Assembly (NCBI RefSeq): GCF_001884105.1
Contig: NZ_MACI01000066.1
Coordinates: 1-59,713 of the forward strand
Length of the DNA: 59,713 bases
Origin: Bacillus luti
GTDB taxonomy: Bacteria; Bacillota; Bacilli; Bacillales; Bacillaceae_G
Direction of reading: 5' to 3'
In this document: piece after piece, positions 1 to 8,578 of the stretch
How positions within the stretch are numbered: position 1 is the stretch's first letter
Layout: each line of letters starts with the position of its first letter
Notes under the pieces: generated by a model
What the model saw: the letters and a program-made list of their open reading frames with translations, nothing else
What the model was told of the DNA's origin: nothing
Database searches by the model: none
Program-made: the position numbers and the translations under genes

Positions 1-315
1 CACATCGCAGATGCGGAACGCGTCATGACCTACCGCCTGCTTCGGTTCGCAAGAGGGGACCAGACGCCTCTGACCGGTTTCGATCAGGAATTGTTCATGC
101 CTCCTTTCGGAAGCTGGACAACCGCGCAATTGGCCGAAGACTACCGGGCCGTACGGCAATCAACGATCACATTGCTGCGCGGACTACCGGCGGAGGCGTG
201 GACCCGAAAGGGCACAGCCAACAACCTAAGCATTACGGCGCGCGCCCTCGCGTACGGCATCGCAGGACACGAACTTCATCACATGGGGGTCATCCGAAAC
301 CGGTACTTGAGTTAA
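1..315 (+). CDS. DinB/YfiT-like family protein, 3' part only
   Basis: The frame is open from the first base, so the gene begins outside the window and only its last 104 residues are visible. An N-terminal H-I-A-D-A-E-R and a C-terminal G-H-E-L-H-H-M-G-V-I-R-N-R-Y-L are the patterns expected of the DinB/DUF664 four-helix fold, whose histidines bind a divalent metal. Members include putative thiol-S-transferases and damage-inducible proteins; the exact substrate cannot be told. The first 60 bases are about 62% G+C, far above the rest of the window, and codons are G/C-ending, which suggests transfer from a GC-richer Firmicute such as a Paenibacillus. Family call is fairly sure, function is not. 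Confidence 0.7.
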   Translation, partial: HIADAERVMTYRLLRFARGDQTPLTGFDQELFMPPFGSWTTAQLAEDYRAVRQSTITLLRGLPAEAWTRKGTANNLSITARALAYGIAGHELHHMGVIRNRYLS

Positions 316-729
316 TCGTTGGCTGAGGCCTTTGGAATGGAACAAACACCGCTCATACAACCTTAGATACCGTTCTTATTGGGGTCCCGCCCCACAACGA
401 TCAACTTAAGGATTTAGACTATTTTTGAAATTAAAAGCACGTTACTATTCTCTTATGTTAATGAGAAAGGGTAACGTGCTTTTTATGAATATGCATCAAA
501 AACAAGAGTTATATCGATTTTTCTCATTTTGTGGTATTTGTTTTTCTTAGATTGAGGGTGATGGGGCATTACTCTATAATTATCAAATTAAAATTTAAAA
601 CAGTTATAGAGACTCCATTCCTCAGAAGTATTTTGACTATTAAGTTGTAAAAAGTAACGTAGTTTTTCATTTTTGAAAAGGCTATGGTCTTTTTAATTGT
701 AGCAAAGATATGATGCTAGGAAGTTTTTT
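316..729. other. intergenic stretch before the ars operon
   Basis: Between the DinB-like gene and the arsR promoter I see only the terminator listed separately (433-484). The rest is AT-rich without a convincing reading frame. Composition falls from GC-rich to AT-rich at about 420, just before the terminator. Confidence 0.5.
433..484 (+). terminator. rho-independent terminator
   Basis: AAAAGCACGTTAC at 433-445 pairs with GTAACGTGCTTTT at 471-483, with an inner TTCTC/GAGAA pairing, followed by a short T run. It is A-rich on the other side too, so it may act in both directions. Confidence 0.75.
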
Positions 730-808
730 ATTAATCAAAAAAAATTGATTAATGAGTTGCATAAAGAACTAAACAGCGTATATACTATAAATATCAAAAA
801 AAGTTGAT
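730..808 (+). promoter_or_regulatory. ars operon promoter flanked by two ArsR operators
   Basis: A 24-bp perfect palindrome (730-753) with core ATCAA-N6-TTGAT lies upstream of a -35 TTGCAT (757-762). The -10 is TATACT (781-786, 18-base spacer). A second core ATCAA-AAAAAG-TTGAT lies at 793-808, between the -10 and the start codon. ATCAA-N6-TTGAT is the usual ArsR/SmtB-type dyad in bacilli, so two dimers would bracket the promoter. Confidence 0.8.
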
Positions 809-827
809 GAAAGGAGAGTGAACTACA

Positions 828-1133
828 ATGGCACAAGATTTTCAGCTCTATGAGAAAAAGTTTAAAGCGTTGGCTGATCAAAAGCGTTTAGAGATTATGT
901 ATGAACTTTGTCAGCGAGGCCAGACGTGTGTATGTGATTTAACAGAGATTTTTGAAATGACGCAATCCAAGTTGTCCTATCATTTGAAGATTTTATTAGA
1001 GGCAGGTTTAATTGTAAAAGAAACAAAAGGTACGTGGAGTTATTATGATTTAAATGATGCGGAAGTGAATAATTTATTATCAGAAGAATTGTGCTGTATC
1101 TTTAGAAAAACAGGAAAAGGTAGTTGTTGTTAA
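828..1133 (+). CDS. arsR: ArsR-family arsenic-responsive repressor
   Basis: A 101-residue winged-helix repressor that should leave its operators when trivalent arsenic binds. The metal-binding helix reads T-C-V-C-D-L, the ArsR version of the E-L-C-V-C-D-L box, followed by the recognition helix region S-K-L-S-Y-H-L-K-I-L. Extra cysteines (E-L-C-C near residue 89 and a C-terminal G-S-C-C) could add thiolate ligands. The ATG follows AAAGGAGAG at good spacing. It is the first gene of an operon with arsI, acr3 and arsC, and its own promoter has two matching palindromes, so autoregulation is expected. Length is normal for the family. Confidence 0.93.
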   Translation: MAQDFQLYEKKFKALADQKRLEIMYELCQRGQTCVCDLTEIFEMTQSKLSYHLKILLEAGLIVKETKGTWSYYDLNDAEVNNLLSEELCCIFRKTGKGSCC

Positions 1134-1144
1134 AATTTTGAGCT

Positions 1145-1168
1145 ATTAATCAAAAAAAATTGATTAAT
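1145..1168 (+). promoter_or_regulatory. second exact copy of the ArsR operator, inside the operon
   Basis: This 24-bp palindrome is identical to the one at 730-753 and sits in the 60-base gap between arsR and arsI, just before the GGAGG site. No good -35/-10 pair is visible here. It may be a roadblock site, an operator for a weak internal promoter, or a trace of duplication. Confidence 0.75.
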
Positions 1169-1193
1169 GATATATAAAGAGGAGGAATAAGGT

Positions 1194-1631
1194 ATGAGAT
1201 ATGTTCACGTCGGTATAAACGTTACGAATTTAGAGAAGTCTATTGAATTTTATGAAAAGGTATTCGGTGTATCACCAGTTAAGGTGAAAACGGATTATGC
1301 AAAATTTTTATTAGAAAACCCAGGTCTTAATTTCACGCTGAACGTGCGAGATGAAGTGAAGGGAAATCAAGTAAATCATTTTGGTTTCCAAGTGGATACA
1401 GCTGAAGAAATTACATTACATAAAGAAAGGTTAGAAAAAGAAGGTTTCTTTGCGCGTGATGAGATGGATACGACTTGTTGCTATGCGGTGCAAGATAAGT
1501 TTTGGATAACAGATCCTGATGGTAACGAGTGGGAGTTCTTTTATACGAAAGCAGATAGTGATGTTCACAAAATAGAAGAGTCATCTTGTTGCACGACTTC
1601 TAATGAGGTAGATAAAAATTCTTGTTGTTAA
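1194..1631 (+). CDS. arsI: ArsI-type C-As lyase (glyoxalase/dioxygenase fold)
   Basis: A 145-residue vicinal-oxygen-chelate protein closely resembling bacterial ArsI, the Fe(II)-dependent dioxygenase that splits the carbon-arsenic bond of trivalent organoarsenicals such as methylarsenite and yields arsenite. The expected metal ligands are visible as His5, His62 and Glu114, and the vicinal pair Cys95-Cys96 in T-T-C-C-Y would hold the arsenical. The C-terminus has two more CC pairs, also typical of ArsI. The same fold includes CadI and FosB, but the T-T-C-C motif and ars context favour ArsI. RBS AGGAGG precedes the ATG. Product arsenite would be exported by the next gene. Confidence 0.9.
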   Translation: MRYVHVGINVTNLEKSIEFYEKVFGVSPVKVKTDYAKFLLENPGLNFTLNVRDEVKGNQVNHFGFQVDTAEEITLHKERLEKEGFFARDEMDTTCCYAVQDKFWITDPDGNEWEFFYTKADSDVHKIEESSCCTTSNEVDKNSCC

Positions 1632-1647
1632 TAGGAGATGGAAAAAA

Positions 1648-2688
1648 ATGAAGCGTTTATCTTTTCTAGACCGATATTTAACACTATGGATTTTTCTAGC
1701 GATGGCTGTTGGGATTGGTTTAGGGTTTGTATTCCCTAGTGTAGTAGATGGACTAAATGCATTACAAGTTGGTACGACGTCTATTCCGCTCGCTGTTGGT
1801 TTAATTGTAATGATGTATCCACCATTAGCGAAAGTTCGCTATGAGGAAATGGGCCGAGTATTTAAAGATGTAAAAGTGTTAGTGCTATCTTTAGTGCAAA
1901 ACTGGATTATTGGGCCGGTACTTATGTTTGTTTTAGCAATTATTTTTCTTCCTGATAAACCAGAATATATGGTCGGGCTCATTATGATTGGATTAGCACG
2001 TTGTATTGCAATGGTAATTGTTTGGAACGATCTAGCTGATGGTGATAAAGAATATGCAGCAGGTTTAGTTGCTTTTAACTCGGTATTCCAAATGTTATTT
2101 TTCTCAGTTTATGCATACGTGTTCGTAACAGTAATTCCGGAATGGTTAGGAATTGAAGGTGCTATCGTTAGTATTACAATGGCAGAAGTGGCAAAATCAG
2201 TGTTTATCTATTTAGGAATTCCTTTTATTGCAGGTATGTTGACACGATTTGTATTCGTGAAGTTAAAAGGAAGACTATGGTATGAAAAGGTATTTATACC
2301 TAAGATTAGTCCGCTTACACTCATTGCATTGCTATTTACGATCATCGTTATGTTCTCTTTAAAAGGGGAAATGATTGTGAGTGTACCACTAGATGTAGTA
2401 AGGATAGCGATTCCGTTATTCATTTATTTTATCGTGATGTTTTTCGTTTCTTTCTTTATGGGAAGAAAAATTGGTGCAAGTTATCCGGTAACAACAACGT
2501 TAGCGTTTACAGCAGGTAGTAATAACTTTGAGTTAGCGATTGCGGTAGCGGTTGGTGTGTTTGGTATTCATTCGGGCGCAGCATTCGCAGCTGTCATTGG
2601 ACCGTTAGTCGAAGTACCTGTCATGATTGCACTTGTAAATGTCGCTTTTTGGTTTAAACGTAAATATTTTAATGATCAATCAACTTAA
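1648..2688 (+). CDS. acr3: Acr3-family arsenite efflux permease
   Basis: A 346-residue, very hydrophobic protein with about ten membrane helices, the size and layout of the ACR3 carrier that exports As(OH)3 using the proton motive force. The family signature [13 protein letters not shown] is present; Cys119 in it corresponds to the conserved cysteine needed for transport. It starts 16 bases after arsI with its own AGGAG site and lies 20 bases before arsC, so it is translated from the same transcript. It is not the unrelated ArsB NhaD-type carrier, although Bacillus annotations often use arsB for it. Confidence 0.95.
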   Translation: MKRLSFLDRYLTLWIFLAMAVGIGLGFVFPSVVDGLNALQVGTTSIPLAVGLIVMMYPPLAKVRYEEMGRVFKDVKVLVLSLVQNWIIGPVLMFVLAIIFLPDKPEYMVGLIMIGLARCIAMVIVWNDLADGDKEYAAGLVAFNSVFQMLFFSVYAYVFVTVIPEWLGIEGAIVSITMAEVAKSVFIYLGIPFIAGMLTRFVFVKLKGRLWYEKVFIPKISPLTLIALLFTIIVMFSLKGEMIVSVPLDVVRIAIPLFIYFIVMFFVSFFMGRKIGASYPVTTTLAFTAGSNNFELAIAVAVGVFGIHSGAAFAAVIGPLVEVPVMIALVNVAFWFKRKYFNDQST

Positions 2689-2708
2689 AAACAAAGGTGG
2701 AAAACAAC

Positions 2709-3113
2709 ATGGAAAACAAAAAGACAATCTACTTTTTATGCACAGGAAATTCATGCCGAAGCCAAATGGCAGAAGCTTTGGGAAAGAAATATTTAGGAGA
2801 TAAGTGGAATGTATATTCTGCAGGCATTGAAGCACATGGAGTGAATCCAAATGCGATTAAAGCAATGAATGAAGTAAATATCGACATAACAAATCAAACA
2901 TCAGATATAATTGATGCAAACATTTTAAATAGTGCTGACTTAGTTGTTACGCTTTGTAGTCACGCAGATTCTGTCTGTCCTTCGACACCTCCGCACGTGA
3001 ATCGTGTTCACTGGGGATTTGATGATCCAGCAGGAAAAGAGTGGTCTGAGTTTCAACGTGTTCGTGATGAAATTGGTGAACGTATAAAGCGATTTTCTGA
3101 AACAGGGGAGTAA
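2709..3113 (+). CDS. arsC: thioredoxin-coupled arsenate reductase
   Basis: A low-molecular-weight phosphatase-like arsenate reductase. The P-loop C-T-G-N-S-C-R-S starts at Cys11, and the redox pair is Cys83 and Cys90 in [10 protein letters not shown], the triad used to reduce arsenate to arsenite with thioredoxin as electron donor. W-G-F-D-D-P-A near residue 100 is also conserved. I chose the ATG at 2709, 8 bases after AAAGGTGG, giving the usual 134 residues; an in-frame GTG at 2697 overlaps that RBS and is unlikely. A damaged second copy of its 3' end lies 15 kb downstream at 18478-18628. Confidence 0.95.
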   Translation: MENKKTIYFLCTGNSCRSQMAEALGKKYLGDKWNVYSAGIEAHGVNPNAIKAMNEVNIDITNQTSDIIDANILNSADLVVTLCSHADSVCPSTPPHVNRVHWGFDDPAGKEWSEFQRVRDEIGERIKRFSETGE

Positions 3114-3119
3114 ATATAA

Positions 3120-3153
3120 AAAAGAGTCAACTCACACGAGTAGGCTCTTTTTT
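3120..3153 (+). terminator. ars operon terminator
   Basis: AAAGAGTC (3121-3128) pairs with GGCTCTTT (3143-3150) around a CTC/GAG inner stem, followed by a T run. The arm and loop pattern (AAGAG-Y-CAACTCA...GAGTAGGCTCTT) recurs at 21964-21995 and 37114-37144. Confidence 0.85.
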
Positions 3154-3306
3154 TATGTACTACGAAACTTCACAATAGAACGATATTACGGCGATAGAAT
3201 GTGTAATAAACGCCTATCTAATCAAGAAAATAACGGTTCCATTCACGTTTTTCAGGTTATCTGATGAATAGGTGTATTTTTGTAGAAAAAATGTTTATAA
3301 AAAGCC

Positions 3307-3335
3307 TTGAAATATTCTGAAAATTAAATTATTAT
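3307..3335 (+). promoter_or_regulatory. predicted sigma-A promoter of the fucose island
   Basis: TTGAAA (3307-3312), a 17-base spacer and TATTAT (3330-3335). The start of transcription would fall inside the inverted repeat that begins at 3336. Upstream, 3154-3306 has no feature I can support. Confidence 0.6.
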
Positions 3336-3410
3336 TATCCATGTAAACTACTAAGTAATCGTTTACATGGATAGATTAAGGGTTTAAGCGAAACTGAAGT
3401 AAACGATTTC
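3336..3410 (+). promoter_or_regulatory. inverted repeat and two LacI-type operators
   Basis: A perfect 13-base inverted repeat, TATCCATGTAAAC (3336-3348) and GTTTACATGGATA (3361-3373), touches the -10. Within this region two CG-centred LacI-family sites can be aligned: GTAATCGTTTAC (3355-3366) and GTAAACGATTTC (3399-3410). Read on opposite strands they agree at 11 of 12 positions, and their centres are 44 bases apart, about four helical turns. Both also match the CcpA cre consensus at about 12 of 14 positions, so local LacI repression and carbon catabolite repression cannot be told apart by eye. Confidence 0.6.
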
Positions 3411-3435
3411 TTGAAAACTTAGAAAGAGTGATGAA

Positions 3436-4446
3436 ATGGCAAAGTCTACAATTAAAGATGTTGCAATGGAAGCGAATGTGTCTACAGCTACAGTATCTCG
3501 TGTGTTAAACGCAAGTGGATTTGTAAGTGACGACATTAAAGATCGTGTTCATTTAGCTGTGAAAAAACTTAATTATCAACCAAATGCGATTGCTAGAAGT
3601 TTAAAGCAAGATAAAACATACACGATTGGTGTTGTGATTCCAGATATCACAAACCATTATTACATGACAATTTCAAAGGCGATTGAAGATATTGTGCAAC
3701 AAAAGGGCTATAACCTTATTTTCTGTAGTAGTCACGAAAATCCTAAGAAAGAGGATAAATTATTGCAGCTACTAGTGGAACAACGGGTAGATGCTATTGT
3801 GTTGGCGACTGCTGGAGGTTGTGAAGAAAGAGTGAGAAGTATTCATCAAGCGGGTGTACCAATTGTTTTGGTTGATCGGACCGTTGAGATTGGCGGACCA
3901 AAATTAGATTCGGTTGTAGAAAGTAATTTTGAAAGTGCTTATAAATTAACGAGCTATCTTTTAAAACAAGGACATCGATCTATTGGTCTTGTGAATGGAT
4001 TGTTAAACGTTAGTACAGGTAAAGAGCGATATGAAGGATATAAGAAGGCTTTGGAAGAATTCGGGGTTCAGGAAGATGAAAATTATACGTATAATAGCAC
4101 TTTTACAAGAGAGGGTGGAATGAAAGCAGTTGATTATTTTCTTAATTTCACCGAGAAACCGTCAGCTATTCTATCCTTAAACAATGAAATGGCATTGGGT
4201 GTTCTTCTTGAATTAACGAGGAGAGGCTACTCAATACCAAAGGACATAGTGATAGCTTCTTTTGGTGATGTTGAAGCAGCGCAATTATTACAATCACCTG
4301 GCATTATATCAGTAGCTCACAAACCATATGAAATGGGGGAAAGGGTGGGTGATATTTTATTGAAGCGTTTAAATAATGAAGAAGGTCCCTTTCATGAAAT
4401 ATTTACACCTCAGTTACTAATAGATGCACAAAGTATACGTAGTTAA
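3436..4446 (+). CDS. LacI-family repressor, likely of the fucose genes
   Basis: A 336-residue LacI/GalR-type regulator. Residues 4-25 form the helix-turn-helix with the hallmark T-I-K-D-V-A and V-S-T-A-T-V-S-R-V-L-N, followed by the hinge region Y-Q-P-N-A-I-A-R-S-L and a periplasmic-binding-protein-like effector domain from about residue 60. It is the first gene of the island and 53 bases upstream of fucU, so L-fucose, fuculose or a phosphate ester is the likely inducer; this is inferred from context. CG-centred palindromes before it suit this family and imply autoregulation. It differs from the DeoR-type FucR of enteric bacteria. Confidence 0.88.
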   Translation: MAKSTIKDVAMEANVSTATVSRVLNASGFVSDDIKDRVHLAVKKLNYQPNAIARSLKQDKTYTIGVVIPDITNHYYMTISKAIEDIVQQKGYNLIFCSSHENPKKEDKLLQLLVEQRVDAIVLATAGGCEERVRSIHQAGVPIVLVDRTVEIGGPKLDSVVESNFESAYKLTSYLLKQGHRSIGLVNGLLNVSTGKERYEGYKKALEEFGVQEDENYTYNSTFTREGGMKAVDYFLNFTEKPSAILSLNNEMALGVLLELTRRGYSIPKDIVIASFGDVEAAQLLQSPGIISVAHKPYEMGERVGDILLKRLNNEEGPFHEIFTPQLLIDAQSIRS

Positions 4447-4499
4447 AATGATTCGAAATAATGATTTTCGTTAAGATAAAAATTGGAAGGGAGATAGAA

Positions 4500-4931
4500 A
4501 TGCTAAAAGGAATACCGAAAATAATTAGTCCGGATTTAATGAAAGTTCTTTTAGAAATGGGGCATGGGGATGAGATTGTTTTAGCCGATGGAAATTTCCC
4601 TGCTGCCTCTTGCGGGGCGAGGCTAATTCGATGTGAAGGACATGGGGTTCTTGAAGTATTGCAGGCAATTTTGCAATTCTTTCCACTCGATACGTATAGT
4701 AATCATTCTGTTTCGTTAATGGAGGTTGTAGATGGGGATCCTACCATGCCCTCCATTTGGGAAACGTATGACACAGCGATTAAAAAATACGATCATCATT
4801 TTGATGGTTTTGAAATGATTGACCGCTTTGCATTTTATGAAAGAGCAAAGAAAGCTTATGCAGTTGTTGCAACGAGTGAGAGTGCTCTCTATGCCAATAT
4901 GATTTTAAAAAAGGGAGTGGTTACTGATTAA
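4500..4931 (+). CDS. fucU: L-fucose mutarotase (RbsD/FucU family)
   Basis: A 143-residue RbsD/FucU-family protein that interconverts the anomers of L-fucose so that the isomerase receives its preferred form. The motif G-H-G-D-E-I-V-L-A-D-G-N-F-P near residues 21-34 supplies the histidine and aspartate of the active site, and F-Y-E-R-A-K-K-A-Y near residue 120 the conserved tyrosines. The long C-terminal region and S-L-M-E-V-V match FucU better than RbsD. The start is the ATG after GGAAGGGAG; a frame opening upstream at 4461 lacks a ribosome site. It lies between the regulator and the importer genes. Confidence 0.9.
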   Translation: MLKGIPKIISPDLMKVLLEMGHGDEIVLADGNFPAASCGARLIRCEGHGVLEVLQAILQFFPLDTYSNHSVSLMEVVDGDPTMPSIWETYDTAIKKYDHHFDGFEMIDRFAFYERAKKAYAVVATSESALYANMILKKGVVTD

Positions 4932-4990
4932 CGCATTATGAAATTAATATATTGTTTGAATAAAAAATTGATAAGGTAGTAGGTGATAGG

Positions 4991-6496
4991 ATGAGTGAAT
5001 TGCTACTGAAAATGGAGGGAATTAGTAAAGCATTCCCTGGCGTGCAAGCGCTTTCTGGTGTTCGGTTTGAATTAAAAGAAGGCGAAGTTCACGCACTTTT
5101 GGGGGAGAATGGAGCTGGAAAATCCACATTAATGAAAATTTTAACCGGTATCTATCAAAAAGATGCCGGAACCATTGTGTATCAGGGGAAAGAAATAGAG
5201 GTTCCAGATACAAAAGCAGCACAAAGGCTTGGAATCAGCATTATTCACCAAGAACTTAACTTAGCGCCGGATTTAACGGTTGCACAAAACATTTTTATTG
5301 GAAGAGAGCCTAAAGGTTTATTTAATCTATTTTTGGATGAAAAAGAATTGAATAAAAGGGCAACAAAACTATTTGAAAGATTAAATATTAAGCTAGATCC
5401 TAAAGAATTGGTAGGTGATTTGACAGTTGCGAAACAACAAATGGTTGAGATTTCCAAAGCTCTTTCCTTTGATTCGAAAATATTAATTATGGATGAGCCA
5501 ACCGCAGCTTTAACGGATACGGAAATCGATGCATTGTTTGTTATGATTCGAAAATTACGACAAGATGGTGTGGGAATTGTATATATCTCTCACCGCATGG
5601 AGGAGCTTAAGAAAATTACTGACCGTGTATCGATTATGCGAGACGGTACATATGTAGGAACGATGAATACGAAGGACGCAACGATTGAACAAATTATTTC
5701 CATGATGGTTGGAAGAGAAATTGATAACAATCAAAAACCAGAAATAAAAGAAAAAACGCGAGAAAAAGTGCTGGAAGTAAAAAGTTTAAATAGAGGGAAA
5801 ACGATAAAGGATGTAAGTTTTGAACTTTATAAAGGAGAGATCATCGGTTTCGCTGGATTGATGGGAGCTGGAAGAACGGAAGTAGCCCGTGCCATATTCG
5901 GGGCAGATTCACTTGATTCAGGTGAAATTTTTATTAAAGGGAAAAGACAGAATATTAAGAATCCTTCTGATGCAGTGCAACATGGAATTGGATATTTATC
6001 TGAGGACCGAAAACAGTTTGGTCTTTTAGTTGGGATGGATGTAAAAACAAATATTGCAATGGCATCTATGAAAGATTATGTAAATCCTTTTGGCTGGATG
6101 CGTGTATCTAAGGTGGACCAACAATCTGAAGAACTCATTCAAAGATTGCGAATAAAAACACCATCAGGTAATCAATTAGTGAAAAATCTTTCAGGAGGGA
6201 ATCAGCAAAAAGTTGTTATAGGCAAGTGGTTGACTAGAGATTCAGACATTTTAATCTTTGATGAGCCTACTCGCGGGATTGATATTGGGGCAAAAGATGA
6301 AATTTATAGGTTACTCAATGATTTAGCCCGGCAAGGAAAATCTATCATTATGATTTCCTCAGAACTTCCTGAAATATTAAGAATCAGCCACCGCGTGATT
6401 GTTATGTGTGAAGGAAGGATAACTGGAGAATTGAAGAATGATGAAAAAGCATCGCAAGAAGCGATCATGACTCTTGCGACAAAACGAATTATGTAA
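4991..6496 (+). CDS. sugar ABC importer ATPase, RbsA type
   Basis: A 501-residue double ATPase of the carbohydrate CUT2 class. The first half has Walker A G-E-N-G-A-G-K-S (38-45) and Walker B L-I-M-D-E-P-T. The second half has a degenerate P-loop (G-L-M-G-A-G-R-T), an intact signature L-S-G-G-N-Q-Q-K and F-D-E-P-T-R-G-I-D-I-G-A-K. This asymmetry is normal for RbsA, MglA and AraG. With the next two genes it forms a complete importer for a monosaccharide, by context L-fucose. Sequence alone cannot separate fucose from ribose or rhamnose; the FucU/FucI/FucA neighbours decide. Confidence 0.93.
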   Translation: MSELLLKMEGISKAFPGVQALSGVRFELKEGEVHALLGENGAGKSTLMKILTGIYQKDAGTIVYQGKEIEVPDTKAAQRLGISIIHQELNLAPDLTVAQNIFIGREPKGLFNLFLDEKELNKRATKLFERLNIKLDPKELVGDLTVAKQQMVEISKALSFDSKILIMDEPTAALTDTEIDALFVMIRKLRQDGVGIVYISHRMEELKKITDRVSIMRDGTYVGTMNTKDATIEQIISMMVGREIDNNQKPEIKEKTREKVLEVKSLNRGKTIKDVSFELYKGEIIGFAGLMGAGRTEVARAIFGADSLDSGEIFIKGKRQNIKNPSDAVQHGIGYLSEDRKQFGLLVGMDVKTNIAMASMKDYVNPFGWMRVSKVDQQSEELIQRLRIKTPSGNQLVKNLSGGNQQKVVIGKWLTRDSDILIFDEPTRGIDIGAKDEIYRLLNDLARQGKSIIMISSELPEILRISHRVIVMCEGRITGELKNDEKASQEAIMTLATKRIM

Positions 6497-6530
6497 GGGA
6501 TATTAACGGATAATAAAGGAGTGAACAAGA

Positions 6531-7535
6531 ATGGAAATACAAAAGGCAGTCGAATTTCCAGTTGAAGGGAAGATAGGGAAAAGGATTAACTCAAACGCTC
6601 TTCAGCAGCTTCTAGCATTTGCAAGTTTAATTGTGCTTATTGTCATTTTTTCAATTGCTTCATCTAATTTTCTACAATTTGATAACATTATAGGAATCTT
6701 TCTATCGACAGCTGTTACGGGCATCCTTGCTCTAGGTGCAACGATGATTATTGTTACAAGTGGAATTGATTTGTCGTGCGGAACGGTACTGACCTTGACT
6801 TCGGTAATGACGGGTGTTTTTGCTGTCAACTTAGGTTTACCGGTTGGGGTAGCTGTTATCTTTGGGATTTTAATAGGTGCAGCAGCAGGGTGGATTTCTG
6901 GCTCTGTCATTGCGAAGCTGAAGATTCCGCCATTTATTGCAACGTTAGCGATGATGATGATTGCGAAAGGATTGGCACTTGTTATTTCTAAAGCTACTCC
7001 GATCTATTTCACTTCTATACCAAGCTTTAACAAAATTGCTATGGGTTCTATTATTCCAGGGTTTGCTATTCCGAATGCTGTTTTAATCTTTTTTGGAATG
7101 GCCATTTTCGCAAGCTTAATTTTAAATAAAACGATAATCGGAAGATATACATTTGCACTAGGAAGCAATGAAGAAGCAACTCGTCTTTCTGGAGTGAATG
7201 TTGATAAATGGAAAATAATCATCTATATGATTGCAGGTGTTTTTACTGGTGTTGCAGGGATTATTATGGCATCTCGTCTAAATTCTGCACAGCCAGCTTT
7301 AGGTGCAGGATATGAATTAGAAGCAATCGCAGCAGTCGTTATCGGAGGAACGTCCTTAAGTGGTGGTAAAGGAACGATTCTTGGTACTGTTATCGGTGCA
7401 TTGATTATGAGTGTGTTAACAAATGGTCTTCAAATTCTTTCGGTACCTCAAGAATGGCAAACCGTAGTTGTTGGAGCGGTTATCCTATTAGCAGTTTACG
7501 CGGATGTGCTGCGAAATAAAAAAGCAAAGAATTAA
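6531..7535 (+). CDS. sugar ABC importer permease, RbsC type
   Basis: A 334-residue integral membrane protein with nine or ten helices, typical of CUT2 permeases that form a homodimer in the membrane. Conserved stretches include T-S-G-I-D-L-S-C-G-T-V near residue 80, G-R-Y-T-F-A-L-G-S-N-E-E-A-T-R-L-S-G and A-V-V-I-G-G-T-S-L-S-G-G-K-G near residue 270. It is 34 bases downstream of the ATPase gene and 47 upstream of the binding-protein gene, with GGAGTG before the ATG. It should carry L-fucose inward; specificity is inferred from context. Confidence 0.93.
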   Translation: MEIQKAVEFPVEGKIGKRINSNALQQLLAFASLIVLIVIFSIASSNFLQFDNIIGIFLSTAVTGILALGATMIIVTSGIDLSCGTVLTLTSVMTGVFAVNLGLPVGVAVIFGILIGAAAGWISGSVIAKLKIPPFIATLAMMMIAKGLALVISKATPIYFTSIPSFNKIAMGSIIPGFAIPNAVLIFFGMAIFASLILNKTIIGRYTFALGSNEEATRLSGVNVDKWKIIIYMIAGVFTGVAGIIMASRLNSAQPALGAGYELEAIAAVVIGGTSLSGGKGTILGTVIGALIMSVLTNGLQILSVPQEWQTVVVGAVILLAVYADVLRNKKAKN

Positions 7536-7582
7536 ATGCGATACTGTGTTTTAAATAAAACAATATATAGGGGGAATTTTGG

Positions 7583-8578
7583 ATGAAGAAAGCAAAAAAG
7601 GGCATAGTTTTATCATCAATTCTCGCAATCTCAATGTTTATGGGAGCATGTTCTTCAAACAATGCAAGCACGGGAAGTAAGGATAGTGATGCACCTGCAA
7701 AAGATGACGGCAAACGTTATGTGGCTATCATTTCAAAAGGTTTCCAGCATCAGTTCTGGCAAGCAGTTAAAAAAGGGGCTGAGCAAGCAGCAGATGAGTA
7801 CAAAGTAAATATTACATTTGTAGGTCCGGAAACGGAAGCGCAGGTTGATAAACAAGTTGAAATGCTTCGTAATACACTTGATAAAAAACCAGATGCGATC
7901 GGGTTTGCGGCATTAGACTCTAAGGCAGCACTTCCTTTATTAGAACAAGCAAAAAACAAAAAAATTCCGATTGTTGCATTTGACTCAGGTGTTGAGGGCG
8001 ATATACCTGTAGCAACAGCTGCAACGGATAATAAAGCAGCAGCAGCTCTTGCAGCGGAGAAAATGGCTGGATTAGTTGGTGAAAAAGGGGAAGTAGCAGT
8101 TGTTGCTCATGACCAGACAAGTAAAACAGGTGTTGAGCGCCGAGATGGCTTTGTAAATACAATCAAATCAAAGTATCCGAACATCAAGATTGTCGATATT
8201 CAATATGGTAGCGGTGATCAATTAAAATCGACTGACGCTGCTAAGGCAATTATGCAAGCGCACCCAAATGTAAAAGGCATTTTCGGTACAAATGAAGGTT
8301 CTGCAATTGGGGTAGTAAATGCTGTTAAAGAATTGAACAAGAAGAGTGTAGTAGTTGTTGGCTTCGATTCTGGTAAACTACAAATCGATGCGATTAAGAG
8401 TGGAGTAATGGCAGGCGCGATTACGCAAAATCCAATTGGAATTGGTTATGAAACGGTTAAGGCCGCTGTTGAAAATTTAGATGGTAAAAAAGTATCAAAA
8501 ACAATCGACACTGGTTTCTTCTGGTATGACAAAACAAACATTGATGATCCGAAAATTAAAGAAGTTCTGTATCAATAA
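7583..8578 (+). CDS. sugar-binding lipoprotein of the ABC importer, RbsB type
   Basis: A 331-residue exported solute-binding lipoprotein. The signal peptide ends in the lipobox M-G-A-C with Cys23 as the lipidated residue, then a Ser/Asn/Asp-rich linker and a two-lobed periplasmic-binding-protein type 1 fold from about residue 44. F-W-Q-A-V-K-K-G, A-L-D-S-K-A-A-L-P-L-L and V-V-V-G-F-D-S-G are the regions that line the sugar pocket in this family. It would capture free L-fucose outside the membrane and deliver it to the permease. RBS AGGGGG lies 8 bases before the ATG. Confidence 0.93.
   Translation: MKKAKKGIVLSSILAISMFMGACSSNNASTGSKDSDAPAKDDGKRYVAIISKGFQHQFWQAVKKGAEQAADEYKVNITFVGPETEAQVDKQVEMLRNTLDKKPDAIGFAALDSKAALPLLEQAKNKKIPIVAFDSGVEGDIPVATAATDNKAAAALAAEKMAGLVGEKGEVAVVAHDQTSKTGVERRDGFVNTIKSKYPNIKIVDIQYGSGDQLKSTDAAKAIMQAHPNVKGIFGTNEGSAIGVVNAVKELNKKSVVVVGFDSGKLQIDAIKSGVMAGAITQNPIGIGYETVKAAVENLDGKKVSKTIDTGFFWYDKTNIDDPKIKEVLYQ

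Noticed and set aside
3160-3290. Imperfect inverted repeat around CGCCTAT/ATAGGTG as an IS end
   Set aside because: Pairing is weak, no target duplication is visible and no transposase is near.
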